Notes under the pieces: model-generated
The model's database searches: none
What the model was told of the DNA's origin: nothing
The model's input: only the letters and a program-made list of their open reading frames with translations
Part shown: positions 1 through 8,589 of the stretch, piece after piece
How the letters are laid out: every line of letters begins with the position of its first letter
Numbering within the stretch: position 1 is the first letter of the stretch
Assembly: GCA_964396535.1 (NCBI GenBank)
Contig: CAYNFT010000005.1
Coordinates: 1-44,368 of the forward strand
DNA: 44,368 bases
Source: CAYNFT01 sp964396535
GTDB taxonomy: Bacteria; Chloroflexota; Dehalococcoidia; Dehalococcoidales; UBA2162
Reading direction: 5' to 3'
Made by a program: the position numbers and the translations under genes

Positions 1-1182
1 AGCCTTACCAATATCACCGGTATATAGCCAACCATTCTTAATAGTCTCAGTGGTAGCCTGAGGATTATTATAATACCCCCTCGTTATCGGTCCCCTGACG
101 ATTAGTTCGCCTGCTTGATTGGGGGGTAGTTCCCTGCCATCACCATCTACTATCTTTACTTCCCAACCAGGCAGGGCTTTGCCTACTGAGCCAGGCTTTC
201 CGCTACCATTAAGGGATGGACGGGTAACATGACATACGGCTTCGGTTAGACCCCAACAATCGATAATTGTAAAGCCATATTGCTTCTTAAATCGCTTTAC
301 AATATCAATCGATAGCGGTGCACCAGCACTAATACACAAGCGTAGAGAACTCAAATCACTCTTTATTCCCTCCTTCTCCGCCATACCCGCTGCTATGGCA
401 AAGATAAAGGGGACCCCCACAAATATGGTCCCCTTCTCCTTTTCAATAGCTGCCATAAAACTACTAATAGATAATCCTGTTCCCGGTACCATTACCACGG
501 TGCTAGCTTTATAAACAGAACCCAGCAACGCCACGGTTAAGCCCAACACATGGTGCATGGGTAAAGCATATAGCATCATTACGTCTTTATCAGTTTGCTG
601 AAACCCATCTGCTGACATGGCTGCCTCCGCCACCAGGCTGTGATGGGACAACATCACCCCTCGGGGATGAAAGGAGGGACCCGACGTGTAGCCAATCTGG
701 GCTATATCCTCAGGCTTCGGTTCCGCATCAATCCTCTGCTCTGAACCTGCCTCCATAATCTCCTGATAGCTGAGGTATTGCCCCTTATACTTGGAATCTA
801 TGCCTATGACATGCTTAATAGATTTAAATCTTGATAAAACTGGGATTAGCGGCTCCAGAGCTGTGCTTTCAGCCACCAGAACCTTTGGTAGAGAGTCATT
901 AAATAGAGAAGTTAACTCATCGCTCTTGTATTTAGTATCCAGGGCAACAACTATTGCGTCAGCCTTTACTATACCGAAGTAGGTAATAACAAATTCCGGG
1001 CTATTGGATAACAGCATTGCTACCCGGTCGCCCTTATTTGTTCCCAAGCTTATTAAGGTATTAGCTACCTTATTTGATGCTTTATCTAATTCAGAATAGG
1101 ATATCCTGCGGTTGCCAAAAACGATTGCCGTTTTTCCCCCGTATCGACCCGCCGTCTCTTCCAGCATCAGTTTCAGGTTCAT
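1..1182 (-). CDS. AMP-dependent acyl-CoA synthetase/ligase, 3' end beyond window
   Basis: Translated from the ATG at 1182, the frame stays open to the left edge (394 codons), so the C-terminal lid domain is missing. It belongs to the ANL superfamily, which activates a carboxylic acid with ATP and transfers it to CoA. Recognisable parts are an N-terminal segment with GDRVAMLLSNSPEF, the P-loop region at TSGPSFHPRGVML, the LPMHHVLG segment, the WGLTEA adenylate-binding motif and the YTGD motif at the edge. The P-loop is odd: the usual TSGTTGxPKG is changed at several positions. A GAGGGT ribosome site precedes the ATG, which lies 6 nt after the stop of the upstream synthetase gene, so the two are probably co-transcribed. 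The acid substrate cannot be told from the sequence. Confidence 0.9.
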   Translation of the reverse strand, partial: MNLKLMLEETAGRYGGKTAIVFGNRRISYSELDKASNKVANTLISLGTNKGDRVAMLLSNSPEFVITYFGIVKADAIVVALDTKYKSDELTSLFNDSLPKVLVAESTALEPLIPVLSRFKSIKHVIGIDSKYKGQYLSYQEIMEAGSEQRIDAEPKPEDIAQIGYTSGPSFHPRGVMLSHHSLVAEAAMSADGFQQTDKDVMMLYALPMHHVLGLTVALLGSVYKASTVVMVPGTGLSISSFMAAIEKEKGTIFVGVPFIFAIAAGMAEKEGIKSDLSSLRLCISAGAPLSIDIVKRFKKQYGFTIIDCWGLTEAVCHVTRPSLNGSGKPGSVGKALPGWEVKIVDGDGRELPPNQAGELIVRGPITRGYYNNPQATTETIKNGWLYTGDIGKA

Positions 1183-1188
1183 AGATGA

Positions 1189-1887
1189 CTAACCCTCGCC
1201 CAGTATCACCCTGGCATCCACAGCCACAGCACCGTCTCTATAGGCAAAAATAGGATTAAGGTCGAGTTCCGCCACCTCAGGATGCTGCTCCACAAAACTG
1301 GAAACCTGCAGTATTAGCTCCTCTAGATTGGCCACATCCACTGGTTCTTGACCACGATAGCCTTCTAACAAAGGATAGCCCTTTATCTCCCGTATCATTT
1401 CCCTGGCATCTCTTCTTTCCAGCGGGACAATTCTAAAAGAGACATCTTTCAGGACTTCTACCAAAATGCCACCAAGACCAAACATAATTACTGGACCGAA
1501 CTGGGCGTCCTTGGACATACCAATAATTACCTCTACCCCGGGACGAGCCATCTTTTGCACTGATACACCCTGAATCTTCGCCTCAGGATATTGTTTTTTA
1601 ATCGCCTTCAAAATATCATCATAGGCTTCGCCTACCTGCTTCACTGTCCCTAAATCCAGCTTAACACCACCGGCATCACTCTTATGCACAACATCTGGTG
1701 AAGCTATTTTCAATACTACCGGTAAGCCAAGCTGCTGACTTATTGAGAGCGCTTCCTCTTTTGAAGTTGCTAGCCTGGTATCAACAACACTTATGCCCGC
1801 TTGCTTAAGAAGCTCTTTAGCTTCTATCTCCGTCAGTACGCTCCTACCCTCACTTCTAGCCCTATCTATTACCTGTCGCTCAGTCAT
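1189..1887 (-). CDS. ADP-forming acetyl/acyl-CoA synthetase beta subunit (ATP-grasp)
   Basis: The 232-residue length and the order of motifs fit the stand-alone beta subunit of ADP-forming acyl-CoA synthetases, which make ATP from acyl-CoA, ADP and phosphate. An ATP-grasp fold is indicated by LPVVLKIASPDVVHKSDAGG (about residues 55-74), whose HKSD histidine corresponds to the phosphate-shuttling His of the family, by GPVIMFGLGG, and by the terminal ELDLNP metal-binding motif. The alpha (CoA-binding) subunit is not in the window. A GGAGG site lies 9 nt before the ATG and a strong promoter lies upstream. Pairing with an AMP-forming ligase suggests handling of one acid pool in both directions (inference). 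Confidence 0.88.
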   Translation of the reverse strand: MTERQVIDRARSEGRSVLTEIEAKELLKQAGISVVDTRLATSKEEALSISQQLGLPVVLKIASPDVVHKSDAGGVKLDLGTVKQVGEAYDDILKAIKKQYPEAKIQGVSVQKMARPGVEVIIGMSKDAQFGPVIMFGLGGILVEVLKDVSFRIVPLERRDAREMIREIKGYPLLEGYRGQEPVDVANLEELILQVSSFVEQHPEVAELDLNPIFAYRDGAVAVDARVILGEG

Positions 1888-1938
1888 TAAAGCTATCCTC
1901 CTGCATTCTCAGAATTTAATTAGGTAATTTAATTGCAC

Positions 1939-1967
1939 AGTATAACAGATTTTACTCTCTTTGCCAA
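1939..1967 (-). promoter_or_regulatory. Promoter of the acyl-CoA synthetase pair
   Basis: On the minus strand TTGGCA (1967-1962) and TATACT (1944-1939) are separated by 17 nt, a near-consensus sigma70-type promoter. It lies about 50 nt upstream of the ATG at 1887. Confidence 0.7.
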
Positions 1968-1978
1968 GAAATAGAGTT

Positions 1979-2030
1979 AATTGAGGCTGAACCTCTCACC
2001 CTTAATCCCTCTCCCCTTCAGCCGTTGTGT
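1979..2030 (-). repeat. Degenerate partial copy of a dispersed GC-rich repeat
   Basis: The stretch resembles, in reverse orientation, the end of the repeat described at 14749-14836: AAGGGGAGAGGGATTAAGGG against AAGGGGAAGGGGGATTAAGG. It also contains a small GAGG/CCTC hairpin. It sits between the MFS gene and the promoter of the next operon. The copy is short and diverged, so the assignment is tentative. Confidence 0.4.
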
Positions 2031-2106
2031 ATAAGAGAAAAATTCCAGTGTCCCCTCTAGATTGTCATGGGAGACCACTGGGACAGCATAATTCATTTTG
2101 GTCTTA

Positions 2107-3366
2107 TCATCTATTAGTGCTGCCGGGAGGAGGTATGGTAAACACCAGAACTGCGCCCAAAAGAGTAATGGCACTGTAGCTCAGCCATGCACCTTGATAA
2201 CTGCCCCAGGTGTCAAACACCCACCCGGCCAGGGGAGCGCCAGCCACATTTCCTAGCATCATTATGCCAGACGTAAAGCCAAGAATCGTGCCAAAACTGG
2301 CCCTTCCGTAATACTCTCTTAGCAAGGTTATTCTTGTCGTGACGCTACATCCCCACCCCAGACTCAAAGTAATAATAAAGGGAACTAGCAGCCATATCCT
2401 TCCGGTAGTAATATACCCGAAAAAGAGTATACCTGCGGTCATGAAAGCGAAGCTAGCGGCGAATACCTGTCTGCTACCCAATCTTTCAACGAGCCAACCA
2501 CTGCCAAGACGACCGCAGATGCTTGTAACCGGCAGAACAAGAGCCACCAGACTGGAGACAGACCTGGCGATGCCGAGACTGCTGAGATAGGGCATCATGT
2601 GCGTGACTACAGCACCTATCACGAATGAGTGACACGCCGATGAGATTGCTATGTGCCAGAAAGTTCTGCCACTTAACGCTTGTTTGGCAGAGATGTTGAC
2701 TTCTTCGTTTGCCGTTGCGGCCTCGATTTCTCCTGTCTCCACTGCGCTGGTCATCTCGCCGTCGGGTTGATAGCCATACTGTTCGGGTTTGTGCCGGACT
2801 ACAAATGACAGTGGCAAGACTATGACCAGCATGCCGAAACCGACAGCCACCATCGTCATTCGCCACTGCAATACATCAATCAATCCGGTTACTACAGGAA
2901 CAATGAGACCACCGAGACCAAATCCACTGGCCACAATGCCTGTGGCTATGCCTGCCTTCATGCGGAACCAGTTGGCCACCGCTGTCATGAGTACGGTCCC
3001 GGTACATGTACTCATACCTATAGCTATCAAGACAAAAGCGCCGTAGAACATAGCGAGAGAAGATACACGGCTCAGGAGTAGAAAGCCCAAGCAGACTATA
3101 ATGCTGCCTGAAAAGATTAGCCTTCTTGGTCCCAGGCGGTCAACAAGGAATCCTATAAGAGGGGCAAGAAGGCCCATCTCAAAACCGCGTATTGAAAAGG
3201 CAAGTGAGACCTGTGCATAACTCCAGTGGAATTCTTCTACTATGGGCTCAAAAACAGCGGTAAATCCGAAGTGAACAACGCCGCCAGTATAGAGAGTGAT
3301 TAGTACGGCGGCGCCAACAATATACCAGCCATAAAACACCTTCGAGCGCTTCTGGTTGAAATCCAT
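2107..3366 (-). CDS. MFS transporter, monocarboxylate/oxalate-formate antiporter type
   Basis: This is a membrane protein with about 12 hydrophobic segments and the MFS signature between TM2 and TM3 (FLVDRLGPRRL). A second related loop, LVERLGSRQV, occurs in the C-terminal half. The opening KVFYGWYIVGAAVLI is typical of the monocarboxylate/oxalate-formate family, so an organic acid is a likely substrate, though unproven. I chose the ATG at 3366 (MDFNQKRSK). The open frame extends upstream to a GTG at 3468, but those 34 residues are not membrane-like and match no part of the family. The central cytoplasmic loop is acidic (ETGEIEAATANEE). The gene stands alone between the CoA-ligase operon and tilS. 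Confidence 0.85.
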   Translation of the reverse strand: MDFNQKRSKVFYGWYIVGAAVLITLYTGGVVHFGFTAVFEPIVEEFHWSYAQVSLAFSIRGFEMGLLAPLIGFLVDRLGPRRLIFSGSIIVCLGFLLLSRVSSLAMFYGAFVLIAIGMSTCTGTVLMTAVANWFRMKAGIATGIVASGFGLGGLIVPVVTGLIDVLQWRMTMVAVGFGMLVIVLPLSFVVRHKPEQYGYQPDGEMTSAVETGEIEAATANEEVNISAKQALSGRTFWHIAISSACHSFVIGAVVTHMMPYLSSLGIARSVSSLVALVLPVTSICGRLGSGWLVERLGSRQVFAASFAFMTAGILFFGYITTGRIWLLVPFIITLSLGWGCSVTTRITLLREYYGRASFGTILGFTSGIMMLGNVAGAPLAGWVFDTWGSYQGAWLSYSAITLLGAVLVFTIPPPGSTNR

Positions 3367-3788
3367 TAAAGGGTCGCTTACTCCATAGTTATGGAATTCA
3401 CCCTGTGCTGTTGGACATAGGAAGTTGTCCAGACGAAAGCCGTTGGTGGTGATTCTCAATCTTATCACTGATACCCGTTGCGTGCAAACTCACCAACGTG
3501 AGGACACAGTAGCGTGGTTTTGTGTAAAATCTAGTTGTAAGAGCCCAAGCTTAATAAGGAACTTCCGGTAAAAATAAATAAGATATGTGCCCTATATGTG
3601 GAACCAAGTTGTTTAAGATAGGGAAAAGTTCGAGCTGATACCGATGTGCTTAGCATTCAGGAGGGAATGGACACGTTAAGGTAAGGAATGTCCGGCTCTT
3701 TGCCTTGTCAACCAATATTTTATCTAAAAAGGTCTTCCAAAGTCTTTGTGGCCCAGTAAGCTGGCTGCTGGCAACGAGGATAATGCTT
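3367..3788. other. Intergenic region without a recognised gene
   Basis: About 420 nt separate the MFS start from the tilS stop, both on the minus strand. It should hold the MFS promoter and possibly the tilS transcript end. I see no convincing terminator hairpin, tRNA or conserved small ORF. Short open frames here have no family resemblance. Confidence 0.5.
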
Positions 3789-5255
3789 TCATCCAGAGTT
3801 CGGAACCTTGTTAGAACTCTGGTCACGCTTAAATTCCAGGCGCAGAACCTGCTCGGTGTTTTCGGTTACCTTCGCCCTGTCATCTATGCGCCAGCCGACA
3901 ACCCAAAGGATATGCTCAGGTGAGCAGACAATGGGAACTCGCTGGCGCCAGGTACGAGGGATTTTAGCATCAATCATATACTCACCTAATTTCTTGGGCT
4001 GACTCATACCCAGTGGTTGAAACCTGTCTCCAGCCTGGCGACAGCGCACAAACACTCTCTCGCCAACCTTATCAAGATTGAGATAGGCGGTAAAATCGTC
4101 ATCTTTATCTTCCATCTGTTTCTGCTTTATGATGGTTGCTTTTACACGCCAGCCGGGAAACAAAGTTTCACCGGGTATTTTCAGGGCAAATTCATCGCTT
4201 ATGAGTGGGAATGGAGATAGAACTGCTGATTCTGGAGCCAGCAGGTATCGGTTGTATTCTATGATAAAGAGCAAGCCTCCGGGTAGATTGAGCTTTTTCC
4301 CTGCTGGCTTACCCAAGGCAGCCATTATCTCTTCAATATGGCGAGCCTCAATATCTTTAAGGTTGCCCAACAGCTCTTCTATTGTCTCCCGAAGCAAGTG
4401 TCGTTGCAGGGCAGAAGGCAGCTCAAGAAACCTATCCTTGTCCAAAATAATTGTCTCTTCTTGCCTTTGAGCAACGCTACCCCATAATCGAGCGCTCTCT
4501 TTATCCAGGGAGGCAAGGTCGTCACCAGCAATGCGGGCAGTTCGGAGCAGAGCATCGGTTACCCGTGGGTTATAGCTCCGTAGCAGGGGTAAGAGCTGAT
4601 GACGAATTTTATTTCTTAGTGGTGATAGTGACAGGTTGGAGGCATCAATCCTGGGCATAAGCTGATGGTTCTGGCAATATTCTGACGTCTCTTGCCGGCT
4701 TACCTGGAGCAAAGGTCTTATCACCATAAGGCTTCTGTCCGCAGACCGCCACCGGGTATTTGGCTGTAAGCCCCTAAGCCCTCTGATTCCTGTTCCCCGA
4801 ATCAGATGCATTAATATTGTCTCTATGTGGTCGTCAACAGTATGCCCTACTGCCACGCTGTCAGCTCCTATAGATTTTGCTACTTCAGCCAGGAAGGTAT
4901 ATCGTACCTCGCGGGCTGCCTCCTCTAATGACGCACGCTGTTGGGCTCGATATGTTTTCACATCACGCTCTTCTATAGTGGCTGGAATACCGAGCTGGTG
5001 GGCCAGGTGAGAAACATACCGGGCATCAGCTTCAGACTCAGTACCTCGCAGTTGGTGGTTAAGGTGAGCTACATGTAGCTTTGTATTCAGCTCTTCCTGG
5101 AGTCTTACCAGACTATGAAGCAGGCAGACTGAATCAGGGCCACCGGATACCGCTACCAGTAGCTGGCACTGATTTGGTACCAGGTGATGTTCCCGGATAA
5201 AGCCTAGCACTCTCTGCTCTAGTGGTTCCTGGTATCTTTGTCTTTTCATCGCCAT
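3789..5255 (-). CDS. tilS: tRNA(Ile)-lysidine synthase
   Basis: TilS uses ATP to attach lysine to C34 of the CAU-anticodon tRNA-Ile, so that it reads AUA codons. The PP-loop VAVSGGPDSV lies at about residues 35-44. It is followed by HVAHLNHQLRG and by the HTVDDHIETILMHLIRGTG region typical of the N-terminal catalytic domain. The C-terminal part (DRFQPLGM, KKLGEYMIDAKIPR, RVPIV) is the TilS C-terminal tRNA-binding domain. The 488-residue length is normal for long bacterial forms. The gene begins 28 nt after the stop of a transglutaminase-like gene, so it is probably the last gene of that transcript. An alternative in-frame ATG two codons downstream is equally possible. Confidence 0.95.
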   Translation of the reverse strand: MAMKRQRYQEPLEQRVLGFIREHHLVPNQCQLLVAVSGGPDSVCLLHSLVRLQEELNTKLHVAHLNHQLRGTESEADARYVSHLAHQLGIPATIEERDVKTYRAQQRASLEEAAREVRYTFLAEVAKSIGADSVAVGHTVDDHIETILMHLIRGTGIRGLRGLQPNTRWRSADRSLMVIRPLLQVSRQETSEYCQNHQLMPRIDASNLSLSPLRNKIRHQLLPLLRSYNPRVTDALLRTARIAGDDLASLDKESARLWGSVAQRQEETIILDKDRFLELPSALQRHLLRETIEELLGNLKDIEARHIEEIMAALGKPAGKKLNLPGGLLFIIEYNRYLLAPESAVLSPFPLISDEFALKIPGETLFPGWRVKATIIKQKQMEDKDDDFTAYLNLDKVGERVFVRCRQAGDRFQPLGMSQPKKLGEYMIDAKIPRTWRQRVPIVCSPEHILWVVGWRIDDRAKVTENTEQVLRLEFKRDQSSNKVPNSG

Positions 5256-5283
5256 TTATGTTCCGATGAGGCGAATTCAATAC

Positions 5284-5964
5284 TTACCAGATGATCTGGA
5301 TTTCCTCTATAGCATCAGTATAACGCAGGGGGCTGCTGGCACCACTCAGCCACCACGGGTAAGGTCTACCTATAACCAGCTCTATCTCCATATCAGACTG
5401 TGGCTCAATAAAAATAAGCCCCCTGTCTACCGTCATAAAGGCAACTGCGGCATGAGCCCATTCTTTCGAACGAAGGCGAACATATGCCGCTCGAATGCCG
5501 TTGGCTTCAGCATTATTATTAAGCTCGGCAGCAAAATCAAAACAGACATATTCACCGCTAATAAACGAATTAGAATCTGTCTTATCAGTGGCCAGAAACC
5601 TCTTTAGCTCTTCATATGTAGGGTTACGAAGCCCCACCCAGCTTCCTACTTCCGCCGGGGAAGCACTCCCCAGACTAATTTCATATCCTTTGTGATACCC
5701 TTTATCGTATGCCTCGCCATGCGCTTCTTGGTAACCAAGCTCATAGGTCTGGGCATAACTCTGGTCGTAGCCGTCATTAAACGCAGCCGCAACTTTATTA
5801 TCATAAGTACTACCTAAAGCACTTAAGTAAACAAGGACATCTAAAGCAATAAGCCCTCCTACCGCGACAATTAATGCGAGGACAATTCTGCCTATGGCTA
5901 CGACAAGACTAATTTCCTTGAAACCACCCACCGTACTATTCCTGCTCTTTAATTTGCCTACCAC
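5284..5964 (-). CDS. Membrane-anchored transglutaminase-like protein with Y-x-x-G/S/T stalk
   Basis: No named family is certain. An N-terminal transmembrane helix (about residues 20-48) is followed by a segment with an aromatic residue or His every fourth position from F62 to Y94 (NDGYDQSY, YELGY, YDKGYHKGY), which looks like a long helical stalk. The C-terminal half resembles transglutaminase/cysteine-protease folds: Cys141 in EYVCFDFAAEL at a helix start, His171 in EWAHAAVAF, and Asp180 or Glu187 in TVDRGLIFIEPQS as the third residue. The ATG overlaps the end of the upstream paralogous gene by 7 nt, implying translational coupling. The catalytic domain would lie outside the membrane. Its substrate is unknown. 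Confidence 0.7.
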   Translation of the reverse strand: MVGKLKSRNSTVGGFKEISLVVAIGRIVLALIVAVGGLIALDVLVYLSALGSTYDNKVAAAFNDGYDQSYAQTYELGYQEAHGEAYDKGYHKGYEISLGSASPAEVGSWVGLRNPTYEELKRFLATDKTDSNSFISGEYVCFDFAAELNNNAEANGIRAAYVRLRSKEWAHAAVAFMTVDRGLIFIEPQSDMEIELVIGRPYPWWLSGASSPLRYTDAIEEIQIIW

Positions 5965-6542
5965 ACGATTGTTATCTTGGTGACAGTATCGTCATAGGGC
6001 GAAGCAGGGAGGCCATTCACCTCCCGGTAACTCTTGCCGACTTCTACTTTTACTTCTCGATGTGACCAAGGCTCAATAATAATAAGCCCCCTGTCAACAG
6101 TCTCAAAAGCAACTAGCTGGTAAAGGTAGACCCTTCCCTTTGGAGCCTTACGAGCAATTGGACACCGAACGTATCCCGCTCGAATACCGTTGATTTCAGC
6201 ATAATCATGGATTTCTTTAGCGGAATCCATTTCGACCTCAACCAAGATTTCTCGAACCTCGTCATACGTAGGATTGTAGAGGAAATAATAGCCTTCTATA
6301 TTGGCGCTGCTGCCGTCTACCCCTATATCTTTTATGTAGCCGACCCTGCTTCCTTCCTGATAGCCAGCTTCGCTTCCCTCTTTGAAACCATCCTCGTAAC
6401 CTTGAGCATGCCCTTCCTCAAAGCCAAGCTCACTAGCATTAGCCACGCTGTCAATAAGGTTAGTGTAGATTAAAACGCCAGTGCCGATGCCGACACCAAT
6501 AATTGCAGCAACTACAATAAAAGATATAAGTAGCCCCTTCAT
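5958..6542 (-). CDS. Membrane-anchored GxxxG-repeat protein, active-site-less transglutaminase-like paralogue
   Basis: This 194-residue protein is a paralogue of the downstream gene. It has an N-terminal transmembrane helix (about 3-28), then glycine exactly every fourth residue at positions 40-68 (GFEEGHAQGYEDGFKEG and onward), then the same C-terminal domain ending in VDRGLIIIEPWS and a shared final ITIVW/IQIIW. The segment carrying the catalytic Cys in the partner is deleted, and the His position is replaced (YLYQLVAFETVDRG). It is therefore probably a non-catalytic partner. The Gly-x3 repeat with aromatic residues recalls the FliH/YscL helix-packing repeat. Overlap with the next gene suggests equimolar synthesis and possibly a heteromer (inference). 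Confidence 0.65.
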   Translation of the reverse strand: MKGLLISFIVVAAIIGVGIGTGVLIYTNLIDSVANASELGFEEGHAQGYEDGFKEGSEAGYQEGSRVGYIKDIGVDGSSANIEGYYFLYNPTYDEVREILVEVEMDSAKEIHDYAEINGIRAGYVRCPIARKAPKGRVYLYQLVAFETVDRGLIIIEPWSHREVKVEVGKSYREVNGLPASPYDDTVTKITIVW

Positions 6543-6624
6543 TATCTATCCTATCTTTTTCTACTTTGAGACTATTTTAATCTTATAATGAGCTACCTGT
6601 ATATGACCTATGTCACCAAATTTA

Positions 6625-7272
6625 CTACTGGACTTCTAGAATAAGTTTGGTGCGGTGTATTGATTGTGGGTAATTAGTAAAACCTAGCGCTAAGGCAACC
6701 TGCTCCGGTCTTCCCGAACCACCACTATCACAACGTAACCTCATCTCTACAGTGCAACACGGGTGATGCCAATCAACAAGCCATAGGTCATCAATTAAAG
6801 CCCTCAAATCGTAGTTTCGCCTGCCAGTATCCCGCTGGTGGTACCACGGCAGGTGCTCTAGCGAGAGCAAATTAGCTACTGCTGATTCGACATCTTTTGG
6901 TCCATTTATCGTTTCCACTTCAACCCTATATTCAGCATAGCGAACCTGGGATTGCAGAGATGGCAAACTCAGCCCTATTTGATACACCCCAAGTATTTCA
7001 ATACCTGGTGGTAGCTGTTGGCTGACGGCAGCGGTGAACCAATGTGGAGAGACCAGCTTGGTAACAAAGACATCCATTAGCTCAGCTTCACTGGTTACCC
7101 CCACCGCAAGGGGCACAGCCAGTGACAAGCGAGGGTGAGGACTAAACCCTTCTGAGTAGGCCAGTTGTATCTGGGCACGTAGAAGTGCTCTTTCCCACAG
7201 CCGCATGATATCAAGGTGGGAGACAAACTTTATCCCCTCTCCCCGTTTGAACCTAACCCGAAGACGCTGCAT
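6625..7272 (-). CDS. DUF2344 (TIGR03936-type, radical-SAM-linked) protein
   Basis: The opening QRLRVRFKRGEGIKFVSHLD, with the following LWERALLRAQ and YSEGFSPHPRLSLAVPL, is the characteristic start of the DUF2344 family. In many bacteria this family is fused to or encoded next to a B12-binding radical-SAM protein and ribosome/RNase genes. Here no radical-SAM gene is adjacent. The protein is 215 residues, near the usual length of the free-standing form. Its start overlaps the end of the upstream CNNM gene by 20 nt. The biochemical role of the family is unknown to me beyond the radical-SAM association. Confidence 0.8.
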   Translation of the reverse strand: MQRLRVRFKRGEGIKFVSHLDIMRLWERALLRAQIQLAYSEGFSPHPRLSLAVPLAVGVTSEAELMDVFVTKLVSPHWFTAAVSQQLPPGIEILGVYQIGLSLPSLQSQVRYAEYRVEVETINGPKDVESAVANLLSLEHLPWYHQRDTGRRNYDLRALIDDLWLVDWHHPCCTVEMRLRCDSGGSGRPEQVALALGFTNYPQSIHRTKLILEVQ

Positions 7273-8542
7273 CTCCCTTATTTGTCTTCCTCTTAGCTAA
7301 TAGAATTTTCTCAATTTTTAAGCCGCGCATTTCAGTTATCGTCAGATTCATACTCTTATACCGCAACCTCTCGCCAGTTTTGGGTATACGGCCGAGAAGG
7401 TTGAGGATAAAGCCGGCCACGGTCTCATAATCCTCACTTTCAGGTAATGCCAAATCCATCTCTTCATTAGCCTCTTCAATACGCATGCCACCATCAACCT
7501 GAAAGGTATATTCATCAATAGCTTCAAACTCCTTCTCTGCCTCGGCAAATTCATCACCCACTGCACCAACGATTTCCTCAACCAACCCACTGAGGCTAAC
7601 TACGCCGGCGGTACCCCCATATTCATCCACCACCACCGCCATCCGGTAGTTCCTGTCTCTCATCTCAGTGAAAAGCTCACTGATGGGCTTTGACTCGGGA
7701 GCAAAGTAGGCAGGACGAATCAGACTATCAATGGTATCCTCCTCATTAATTGCATCCTTGGCTTGAGCCATCAGCACATCCTTTACCGCGAGGACTCCTA
7801 CCACGTTGTCCGTGTTCTCTTCGTATACCGGGAAGCGGGATAAGGGATATTCAGTATATATTTTAAGGAAATCAGCCAGCTTAATACTCTTCTCAATCCA
7901 CACCACCTCAGTCCGTGGCACCATAACCTCGCGCACCGGACGGTCACCAAAGTCAAAGACCTTGTGCAGCATCTTGGCTTCATTCTCCTCTACTGTCCCC
8001 TCCTTATGCCCTACCGATATCATGGTGCGAATTTCCTCCTCGCTAACCAGATACCTGGACGCAGGTGTGCCCCCCACCACCCTAGTAATACCCGAAGCTA
8101 TCCAGCTAAGCAGGAACACAAGAGGAGTAAACACCCAGAAAAGCACCTCTATCGGACGGGCAAATATCAGAGATAATCGCTCAGCATGGCGGTTAGCTAT
8201 CGTTTTGGGTGTAGTTTCAGCAAATACCAGTATAATGATGGTTAGCCCCACAGTAGCGATTAAGATGCCCTGTTTACCCCAAACAGAGACTGCTAAAACA
8301 GTAGCTAGAGCTGATGCGGCAGTCATAACAAGGTTAGTCCCCAGCAAGATGATTGACAGGAGCCTGTCTGGTCGCTGAATCAGCCTGTCTATCCTTGCTG
8401 CTCCCTTAACCCCGCTGCTAAGCATCTGCTCCACTCTAACTCGCTGCAAGGAGAAAAAAGCTGTCTCCGAGCTGGTAAAGAAAGCGGTTAGCAAAATACA
8501 AGCAACCAGCAGCACTATATATAATGTTTCATTACCGACCAT
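7253..8542 (-). CDS. CNNM/CorC family transporter-associated membrane protein (DUF21-CBS-CorC_HlyC), copy 2
   Basis: The domain order is classical. A DUF21/CNNM membrane domain (about residues 1-190, with SETAFFSLQRVRVEQ) is followed by the linker GTVEENEAKMLHKVFDFGDR, a CBS pair (about 200-325, including SRFPVYEENTDNVVGVL and VVDEYGGTAGVV) and a C-terminal CorC/HlyC domain. Members are linked to Mg2+/Co2+ export. The protein is a close paralogue of the gene just upstream, sharing long identical stretches around the CBS linker, so this is a tandem duplication. The 3' end overlaps the DUF2344 gene. Confidence 0.88.
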   Translation of the reverse strand: MVGNETLYIVLLVACILLTAFFTSSETAFFSLQRVRVEQMLSSGVKGAARIDRLIQRPDRLLSIILLGTNLVMTAASALATVLAVSVWGKQGILIATVGLTIIILVFAETTPKTIANRHAERLSLIFARPIEVLFWVFTPLVFLLSWIASGITRVVGGTPASRYLVSEEEIRTMISVGHKEGTVEENEAKMLHKVFDFGDRPVREVMVPRTEVVWIEKSIKLADFLKIYTEYPLSRFPVYEENTDNVVGVLAVKDVLMAQAKDAINEEDTIDSLIRPAYFAPESKPISELFTEMRDRNYRMAVVVDEYGGTAGVVSLSGLVEEIVGAVGDEFAEAEKEFEAIDEYTFQVDGGMRIEEANEEMDLALPESEDYETVAGFILNLLGRIPKTGERLRYKSMNLTITEMRGLKIEKILLAKRKTNKGDAASSG

Positions 8543-8589
8543 ATCTCATCAGCCAATTTTTTTATTCGTTCTTAGTAGAGTTTGATTTC

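Noticed and set aside
7806..8378. 190-codon plus-strand ORF opposite the CNNM gene
   Set aside because: A shadow frame. A similar antisense ORF appears opposite the paralogue because the coding strand is conserved.
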